From positions 21,937-37,764 of the forward strand of contig NAOQ01000174.1 of the NCBI GenBank assembly GCA_002751075.1: a stretch of 15,828 bases of DNA, given 5' to 3'. Shown here piece after piece: positions 9,334-15,828 of the stretch (position 1 is the stretch's first letter; the number at the start of each line of letters is the position of its first letter). The notes below the pieces were generated by a model that worked only from the letters and a program-made list of their open reading frames with translations, had not been told where the DNA came from and ran no database searches. The DNA comes from Ichthyophonus hoferi (Eukaryota > Opisthokonta > Ichthyosporea > Ichthyophonida > Ichthyophonidae). The translations under genes were made by a program, and so were the position numbers.

Positions 9334-10230
9334 CGATTGCAAAATTCAAAGTCAGGACCAACTATCATTGTACACTGCGATACTTCAGTAATCAACATAT
9401 TATTAATAAAAACATGTCTTAGCATATCTGTCCTCTGTGTATGCCAAGGAAGACGTTAAAACACGTGTTAAGTCGGTATTGCTTCAATTTAAAATGAATA
9501 TATTTACAGGAAATCAACCTTTCTACTTATTTCCAACAGAAACTTACTTCTTTTACTTTGTATAAGTGCGTGAAAATTAATTAATTAATCATCTATCCAT
9601 TAAATGTGGCTTTTAGGATTGATAATAAAGCATATTTTGATTGAGCAAGACATAATGGAAGGTTTATGCTGCATATGGTGTGTTTAGTTGTCACTCCTCA
9701 ATTAAACTAACAAGGCTAGCCTATGTTCAAGAGGAATAAAACTAACTGTAAACCTCTTCACAATTATGTAACATTGTAATAATGCGATACAATATTAATA
9801 GAATATACAGCAATACAATAAAATCTGACAATGCATTATAACACAATACTATACAATATTTTGTATAATAACATATATTAATGATATTGCACTTTATATA
9901 TTACAACTCATTTTTACCATGTAGAAACAGTTGCCAGTAATACATAATAATTTGATTGGTTCAGATCTAATCATCTCATTTGGCTTAGGTCCAACGAAAT
10001 GTTTTTTTCTTTAATATGCACATATATAGTGTTTATGTCAGCATCTTGAAGGACAGTTTTCTAACAAAGCCTTTACAAAAAGGGTTTTTTAGAAAATCAT
10101 CTTTGGCTTATAGTTTTATCAATAATATTTGGAATACCAACATAATAAATAATTACATAAGGATTTCAGAGTACATATGATATTACTTTATTACTTATAT
10201 CAATATAAAATGGGTAATATAAATACGTGA
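9334..10230. other. Intergenic stretch downstream of the minus-strand oxidoreductase
   Basis: AT-rich DNA with a repeat field of ATACAATAT/ACAATAC words at about 9775-9905. No coding region is supported. Confidence 0.5.
10187..10192 (-). terminator. Candidate polyadenylation signal
   Basis: AATAAA on the minus strand, 38 bases after the stop codon of the oxidoreductase ending at 10231. The spacing is suitable, but AT-rich DNA yields such words often. Confidence 0.35.
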
Positions 10231-11087
10231 TTAAGCACCAACCGCTATATTCTCCTCCTTCTTTTGGCTCTCCTCATAGGCCAAGAAGTCAGTATAGCCT
10301 ATAGGACCTGAACAACGATAGATGGCGGGATCGGCATTAACAAGAGAAAGATTATTCTGAAGCCTGTAAACTAGATCAGGATTTGAAATGAAGTAGATGC
10401 CATAGGCAATGGCGTCACTATCATTATGCTCAATTAGATCAATACCTGATTGCCTACCTATCCCTCCACATTCAATGAGAACTCCCTTGTACAATGAGCG
10501 AAAATATCCCGCCGTCAGATGCATGACCTCCGGAGGCGGCATGACACCAAACCTTGTATAGCCCAAGGGATCTACTATATGTAGATAAGCTAGATTGTAT
10601 GAGTTCAGTAGTGACACAGTGTATTTGAATAATGCATCTCTATCACTATCGTCAATGTAGACAGAGGGAGATAAACGGGTACCTACACGATCATTTCCCC
10701 ACACTGCAATACATGCTTCAACCACTTCTTTAAGTAAGCGACAACGATTCTCAATAGACCCTCCGTAGATATCTGTACGCCTATTCGTACTATCATGTAG
10801 GAATTGATCCAGAAGATAAGCATTGGCACCATGCACCTCCACTCCATCAAATCCTGCCTCTTTAGCACATTTGGCTGCATGAATGTAATCAGATATGACC
10901 CGTGGGATTTCCTCTAATAATAAGGCTCGAGGGGTCTCAAAATGAACTTGGTCGCCCGACTTGGTAAAGATGGTGCTAGATGCCTTGATGGGAATAGGAG
11001 ATGGGGCCACTGGGAGACCACCATCTGGTTGAAAGGTGGAATGTGATTGTCGACCTACATGCCATAGTTGGGCAAAGATAAAACCAC
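10231..11087 (-). CDS. Old Yellow Enzyme gene A, exon 2
   Basis: 857 bases after acceptor AAATTCAG, ending at TAA. The frame is open upstream to 11208, but that extra stretch (Leu/Ile/Tyr-rich, reading LFLFLLLSL) is intron. The family match starts exactly at GGFIFAQLWH, as in exon 2 of the paralogue. Confidence 0.93.
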
Positions 11088-12430
11088 CTGAATTTATTAA
11101 AGAAAGGAGAAGGAAAAGAAAAAGGGGTAAGTATGATATGTTACCATATATACCACAATAAATAATGATACAGTATATTATAATATACAGTATGTTATGC
11201 ACATACATACATATTCATATCTCTATTGAGGCGTGATTGTACTTAATATCTAATATATTTCACCTAGAACAGATGGCTATAGTCTCGTATCTGCTGTTGA
11301 CTTTTGTTATTATATTATATTCAACAAAAACTGTATAACAATCTGTGGTATTTCTAGTGATTTGTCTACTGGCTCGGGGTCTCCATTTAGTTTTTGACTC
11401 AATAATCGTAAATTGACAGGATGTTGAATTATATTCCTATACATTATACATTTACATCTAAAGCCGTGCAAAAAAAATGTGATAAGAAAATCGATATGAG
11501 AATGTGCACCTATTTGTGTATCCCATGATAACATAACATATTACCAGAAATAAGTATAGAGAGGTTTGGTTCCTGTGACCTATATCCATTTACTATTGAG
11601 GAAATACTGAACTAAGAGGTGCTTTAACTTAAACTCTTACATACAGGGAGTACAGATACGCTAATATTAAATTATTAAATTATTATAGCCATGTAAGGAA
11701 ATATTCACATTAACTAAATATTTTGTTTCTAACATGATATGACTAGAAAAATAATACGATAATGTGCATATATGTATGTATCCCATTATAATATAACATA
11801 ACATATTAGAATATTCTGTGTATATGTGGGCACAAGTTTGAAAGAAAACATAACTCAATACATAGATATAATCGTAGAGTAGAGTTCTATGTATGTATAA
11901 TATACGTAGGACATTTTTTATAGTAATATCTCACAATAGACTTCTATAAGATATTATATTGTATCATATCAACCGCATCCCACCTCTAAATTACCAGTGC
12001 TCGCTTTTCTCATATACATCCTTAGTAACTATAGTAACTAGTACCTATATTCCAACCCTCTACTTGGTCTATTGCAAACAATCTATTACATTATATATAT
12101 ATATATTACAACCCTTCCGCTCCAACCCCCCAAAAAAATGTGCCCACCTTTCTCATGTACAGCATTAGTAATCAACTGCCATCCTTTAACTTGTTCATTG
12201 GTATACATCCCTGGAGTGTTTCTTGTTCCCTGTCCCTCCTGACTAATCTGAGTGGCTTCGGAAATGATCAATCCACCAGTCGTAGTTCTTTGACTATAAT
12301 ATTCCGCCATTAACGCGTTAGGAATGCCATTAACATCGGAGCGACAACGTGTTAAAGGGGCCATAACAACACGGTGGGTTAGTTCAATTGCCCCAACCTT
12401 GAGAGGTGTGAAAAGTTTAGGTGTCGCCAT
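10231..12430 (-). CDS. Old Yellow Enzyme family FMN oxidoreductase (ene-reductase), complete, two exons
   Basis: Exon 1 is 12430-12148 and exon 2 is 11087-10231, separated by a 1060-base intron (GTGGGC donor, TTCAG acceptor, phase 1). Together they give 379 residues, usual for this family. Such enzymes use FMN and NAD(P)H to reduce C=C bonds next to carbonyls, as in enals, enones and oxylipins. Visible signatures: APLTRCRS with the flavin-contacting Thr27; QLWHVGR with Gln101; HGANAY with substrate-binding His180 and Asn183 and proton donor Tyr185; YGGSIENR; RLSPS with Arg232; FISNPDL; GYTDF. The HxxN form resembles yeast and bacterial members rather than plant reductases with HxxH. Residue 325 is Ile where the family has Arg contacting the FMN phosphate (YGI instead of YGR). 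No PTS1 or signal peptide; probably cytosolic. It is divergent from its paralogue at 13907. Confidence 0.95.
11481..11550 (-). repeat. Intronic duplicated segment, left copy
   Basis: About 65 bases containing GAATGTGCAC, GTATCCCAT and AACATAACATATTA in order, matching 11741-11807 in the same orientation. It directly abuts copy 2 of the dispersed repeat at 11547. Confidence 0.7.
11547..11656 (+). repeat. Dispersed repeat, copy 2
   Basis: Matches 7311-7423 in the same orientation (see that entry). It lies in the intron of Old Yellow Enzyme gene A. The two copies are about 4.2 kb apart. Confidence 0.7.
11741..11807 (-). repeat. Intronic duplicated segment, right copy
   Basis: Second copy of the segment at 11481-11550, with a few extra bases (ATAT) before AACATAACATATTA. 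Together with the left copy it brackets the dispersed repeat inside the gene A intron. Confidence 0.7.
12148..12430 (-). CDS. Old Yellow Enzyme gene A, exon 1
   Basis: 283 bases from ATG to a GTGGGC donor, leaving phase 1. It has the same length and phase as exon 1 of the paralogue at 13907-14189. The open frame continues 62 bases into the intron, but that extension lacks family similarity. The donor is weaker than GTRAGT, yet only this position joins KG to GF of exon 2. Confidence 0.92.
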
Positions 12431-12567
12431 GGTTAATTTTTTTTTAAAAATAATTCGAGTGTTGTATGGTTACAATAGACAGTATAGCTATATTATATAG
12501 TATATCATAACATAGTATAATGAATCCTATTTAATGTAAACAAACCATCTTGACATGTAAGCTATGC

Positions 12568-12765
12568 CCTTTATACTTGCAGTGTTTTAAATTAACCAAT
12601 TATTAAACTCCTAACCAATAAGTCCTTTTGATTGGGACCTGATGCTTCAGTTCACATCAATAAAGGTAATTCGATTGGTAGATTGTTGTACATAAACGTT
12701 ATGATTAGTCGCCTTGAGGCAATAAGTATTTTGGTTTTAATGGTATAAGCCAGCTCCAAACCAAT
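12568..12765 (-). promoter_or_regulatory. Promoter of Old Yellow Enzyme gene A: TATA box and five CCAAT/ATTGG boxes
   Basis: Minus-strand TATAAAGG lies at 12568-12575, about 138 bases before the ATG. Upstream of it are CCAAT words at 12596-12600, 12615-12619 and 12761-12765 and ATTGG words at 12631-12635 and 12674-12678. This density suggests NF-Y/HAP binding. The layout matches the paralogue's promoter in kind, not in exact spacing. Confidence 0.5.
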
Positions 12766-12939
12766 AAGAACATAGATCATTCACAAAGATTTCTCATCAA
12801 ACTTAACTAGGAGGGATCATCTTTTCACTACAATAATGAACTCAGAAACAATAAAACCAAATAAAATATTAAATTATAAAAACAAAATGAGCGTTTTGAC
12901 TCCAATAATAGTTTGATTATGCCTTAATAAACAAGCTTA

Positions 12940-13690
12940 GAACAGGTGGGAATGATGGAAGTTGTCCAGAAAAGAAGAACTAGGAGCAGGAGCGCTTCAT
13001 CTGTAAATCTCACTCCTCTTCTAAAAGCCATGATACACAGCTATTAAAACAAAGGGGCCAAGACCTTATGATCAGTTGACGTATTAGCAGCAACTGCAAT
13101 CTCAAGAGATGAAGAAGAGTATGAGCCTGAAGACTACTTCAAGGTGGAGTCCAACAAAGAAATGAGTAGTGACTTTGCTGCGACTATTGATGGGGAACTA
13201 AATTATGTTGATCAGGGCACCATGGCTGTTGTTCAGGAAGACGAGGACACAGCCAAGGCAAATACAGACTAAAGAATAGACCAGAAGAAAGGAAAATCTG
13301 TCCAGTCTCAGAGAAGCAATATCTACTGAATGAAATAACTCAGGATCTCATTGGTCACTGTGTAATTTCTACATAGGAAATAGCACAATCAGTGCCAGGG
13401 ATATTGAGAAAGACATATGGCGATTATTATTTGATGGGGGATCCAGTGATAGTATTTTCTATGGCTTAGAATATTTCCCATACGTTGAGAAGGCTTCTCA
13501 AAGTGTATTGAACTAATGGCTAGATACCTGGATGGCAGTCCTTTCTGAATGTTAAGGGTCGTTAAAAAAGTGATATGGACCAGCACAGCAACTATCCAAT
13601 CTTCGTATTTATCATGATCGAGCATGGGCCTGACGTAATTTTATCGGGAATTAATTGGTTAATTCAAGCCCCATTTAAAATACTTTAATC
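12940..13690 (+). mobile_element. Decayed Ty3/Gypsy-type retroelement fossil (gag-end and protease-like region)
   Basis: This block is less AT-rich than its flanks and has plus-strand traces of a Ty3/Gypsy polyprotein. An acidic gag-end-like stretch is followed by an aspartic-protease-like DGGSSDS motif and, further right, a segment resembling the conserved end of that protease. Reverse transcriptase, integrase and terminal repeats are not seen. The element is clearly broken, with several breaks, and looks old. Family assignment rests on short motifs. Confidence 0.45.
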
Positions 13691-13718
13691 TGTCCTTGCA
13701 ATAAGCAATAAATCCGTC

Positions 13719-13827
13719 CACGTGCTCATTGATAATAGCCAATAACAAATTGATTTAGATAAGCCAATAAGTAATTGCTTTAGACAACCCAATCAATTTC
13801 TATCAATAAAATAAAATAGTATAAATA
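13719..13827 (+). promoter_or_regulatory. Promoter of Old Yellow Enzyme gene B: three CCAAT boxes 25 bases apart plus TATA box
   Basis: CCAAT words at 13739-13743, 13764-13768 and 13789-13793 are exactly 25 bases apart. The first two sit in a duplicated 25-base unit (AGCCAATAA, then AATTG, then TTTAGA). TATAAATA lies at 13820-13827, 80 bases before the ATG at 13907. A CACGTG E-box is at 13719-13724 and an ATTGG at 13654-13658. The arrangement suggests cooperative NF-Y/HAP binding. Confidence 0.6.
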
Positions 13828-13906
13828 ATGGATACACATTAATCAAATAATCAAAACAAATACTTTGTGATGTCTATGTGTATTACTGTATGCTAATATA
13901 GTTACA

Positions 13907-14189
13907 ATGTCGACTCCCAAGCTTTTTACCCCTATTAAAGTGGGCGCATTTGAGCTTTCCCACCGTGTTGTTATGGCTCCTTTAACCCGTTGTCGCTCTG
14001 ATATTCGTGGTATTCCTAATGCATTAATGGCGGAATATTATGGTCAAAGAACAACAAAGGGTGGATTGATCATTTCAGAGGCCTCTCAGATTAGTATGGA
14101 GGCACAAGGGATGAATAATACACCTGGTATGTATACAGAGGAAATGATGGAAGGTTGGAAATTAATTACCAGCACTGTTCATAAAAAAG
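13907..14189 (+). CDS. Old Yellow Enzyme gene B, exon 1
   Basis: 283 bases from the ATG to a consensus GTGAGT donor. The ATG aligns with that of gene A (MSTPKLFTP versus MATPKLFTP). 21 of 95 residues differ from gene A, counting the split codon. Confidence 0.95.
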
Positions 14190-15828
14190 GTGAGTGAAAT
14201 TAATGTTGTTCATGTTGATTGGGATGTGCTGGGATATGGCTACTTTTGATGGTCTATATTATATACGTACATATGTTACATATAGTGTGCTAGAATTGTA
14301 GCAGTCAAAATTATGACCTTATGGTGTTGTATGCATATATATATATATGTAAATGCACGCATACATTTGTAGGTGTACATATAGTATCATATTGTATTTT
14401 ACAACAATGAGCTCTATTATTATTTGCAGTTGTTCATGATAGTATGTATCACATAATTATTTTATTATATTTTTATTATATAAAAAAAAAAATCATTTTA
14501 GTGTTTGAAGGCTAATTTGTACTTATTAGATATTTAAATATCATAATATATCTATCTATAGCATAGAGATAGAGGAAGAGGTAGGGAGAATGAGAGATAC
14601 TAATGAAATATCATATTTTAAACAACCAATAGAACTTTATATATATTGCTATTAAATTATTGTAAACCTTATTTAACCATTTAGCCACGCCGTAGCCCTT
14701 TTATATCAATACTTATCTCCTGTTAAATAATTTAGTACGTTATTGATATTATATTGTTTAATAATTATTGTCAGTAATTAGATAATGCAGTTGCTGATTT
14801 TACAATTTGAGTATACAGAGATCTGAGATAAATTAGTAAATAAATCAATACAAGACCCTATATTACTCACCCATGTAGATTCATACATACTATAATGATA
14901 TCATTACTATGTTGTATTCGTATACTATATTATATTAATATTTATACGCAAAGAGTAATTGTTTTACTCTTAACCATTCCAGTATCATTATTCAGCTAAC
15001 TATAATACTCTCATCTACTGATTATAATTTAATTGCTACCATTTATTATTCCTATGTATGCTATAATGTTTACATTTGACTATTTTGCTTTGTAAAACAT
15101 ATGTAGGTATATATGACTGGGAATGTATAGATGAGACAATAAATTAAAATAATTATTGGGAATAAAACTTGCCTCTGTTGTACTGAGTTCTATCTCGCTT
15201 TTTTCGTCAGGTATACGGCAGGCTAAAACTCTTGCTAGCTGCTTCTGAATTTTCCTCTATTGATTTATAGATTTAGAAGCCTATGGCTTCTTGCCTGGCA
15301 ATGTGCTGTATGTGTAGTAAACGTAATTTAATTGTGGGCGTGGGAATACGGTCAAGATATTGTTACTATCAGAAGAAGCAACATCAGACTAAACTAGTGG
15401 CCTTATAGTAAATTATCTGACTCATTAATTAGCTAGTAACGTTTTTCTTTTCTTCCCCATTTGTTCAGGAGGCGTGGTATTTGCGCAATTGTGGCACATG
15501 GGTCGCCAATCACATTCCAGCTTCCAGCCCGATGGTGGCCCACCAGTGGCACCCTCTGCTGTTCCCATCAAGGCGTCTAGTAGAGTTTCCACCAAAACAT
15601 TTGAAAGGGTTCCTTATGAGTGTCCCAGGGCACTATTGACAGAGGAACTACCCAGAATTGTGGCAGAATATGTACATGCTGCTAAGATAGCCATGAGGGC
15701 TGGGTTTGATGGAGTTGAAGTACATGCTGCCAATGCTTATCTTATTGATCAGTTCCTTCATGATACTACTAATCTACGTACAGATCAATACGGTGGATCT
15801 ATTGAGAATCGTACCCGTTTCTTGAGGG
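13907..15828 (+). CDS. Old Yellow Enzyme family FMN oxidoreductase, 3' end outside window
   Basis: Exon 1 is 13907-14189 and exon 2 starts at 15469 and runs off the window; the intron is 1279 bases, phase 1 (GTGAGT donor, TTGTTCAG acceptor). 214 residues are visible. Signatures are APLTRCRS (Thr27), QLWHMGR (Gln101), HAANAY (His180, Asn183, Tyr185) and YGGSIENRTR, all consistent with an active FMN ene-reductase of the HxxN type. It is 74% identical to gene A over the visible part and needs no gaps, with the intron at the same base of codon 95, so the pair arose by inverted duplication after the intron was in place. The introns themselves are not alignable, so the duplication is not very recent. 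The FMN-phosphate arginine lies beyond the edge and cannot be checked. Confidence 0.95.
14190..15468 (+). other. Intron of Old Yellow Enzyme gene B
   Basis: 1279 bases of AT-rich DNA with a TA run at about 14336-14348, an A-run at 14483-14492, and a GA-rich patch at 14566-14598. It ends in a pyrimidine-rich tract (TTTTTCTTTTCTTCCCC) before the acceptor. No nested gene is seen. Confidence 0.85.
15469..15828 (+). CDS. Old Yellow Enzyme gene B, exon 2 (partial)
   Basis: 360 bases are visible, open throughout, beginning with GGVVFAQLWH across the splice junction and ending at NRTRFLRG at the window edge. 35 of 119 residues differ from gene A over this part. Confidence 0.95.

Larger units (their letters stand above)
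12431..13906. other. Divergent intergenic region between the two oxidoreductase genes
   Basis: 1476 bases separate the two start codons. The outer parts are promoter-like (listed separately) and the middle is occupied by an old retroelement fossil. No host gene is seen inside. Confidence 0.8.

Noticed and set aside
10231-11208. A 325-residue single-exon oxidoreductase starting at 11208.
   Set aside because: The first 40 residues are AT-derived intron translation. The family match starts at an AG acceptor at 11088, and exon 1 is found at 12148-12430.
11310-11858. Minus-strand open frames at 11310-11534 and 11667-11858.
   Set aside because: They lie in the intron of Old Yellow Enzyme gene A and overlap repeats; no protein features.
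13389-13625. A 78-residue minus-strand open frame.
   Set aside because: It is antisense to the retroelement fossil and has no family features.
1-15828. CRISPR array or prokaryotic operon.
   Set aside because: The tandem repeats have no unique spacers of constant length, and genes have spliceosomal introns, so the DNA is eukaryotic.

Overview
The window looks like AT-rich nuclear DNA from a fungus. The main reason is a gene on the left whose protein carries signatures of the fungal SPT23/MGA2 family (CYCRHH, SPPIMITDDHKS, a CxxC followed by RERKR). Genes are split by GT-AG spliceosomal introns, and the non-coding DNA is full of simple AT repeats. The introns (about 250 to 1280 bases) are long for a fungus. 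Together with the AT richness this suggests an early-diverging, zygomycete-grade lineage with an expanded genome, but that placement is inference and the species cannot be named from this window.

Layout. (1) From about 4596 down to the left edge, minus strand: an SPT23/MGA2-like membrane-tethered transcription factor. It is broken into at least seven short exons, so no single open frame reveals it. The IPT/TIG, ankyrin and membrane-anchor parts expected at the C terminus lie beyond position 1. A 24-base minisatellite sits in its 5' intron region. (2) 4597-10230: about 5.6 kb with no gene I can name. It holds AAT and TA microsatellites, a dT/dA hairpin, one copy of a dispersed repeat (7311-7423) and a few unassigned short open frames (5744-5893, 6167-6349, 8775-9017, 9163-9333). 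(3) 10231-12430, minus strand: a complete two-exon Old Yellow Enzyme family flavin oxidoreductase of 379 residues. (4) 12431-13906: a 1.5-kb divergent intergenic region with CCAAT boxes on both sides and a decayed Ty3/Gypsy-type fossil in the middle. (5) 13907 to the right edge, plus strand: a second Old Yellow Enzyme gene with the intron at the same codon and phase, cut off by the window end after 214 residues.

How the genes relate. The two flavin oxidoreductases are an inverted, divergently transcribed duplicate pair. They share 74% identity over 214 aligned residues (56 differences counted by eye) and exon 1 is 283 bases in both. Both should reduce C=C bonds of alpha,beta-unsaturated carbonyls using FMN and NAD(P)H. 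The complete copy has lost an arginine that normally holds the FMN phosphate. Synonymous changes are clearly fewer in the middle of exon 1 than at its ends, which hints at gene conversion between the copies. The SPT23/MGA2-like factor belongs to a family that controls unsaturated lipid synthesis in yeast; a functional link to the nearby oxidoreductases is possible but nothing in the sequence proves it. I found no CRISPR array, rRNA, convincing tRNA or bacterial-style operon.
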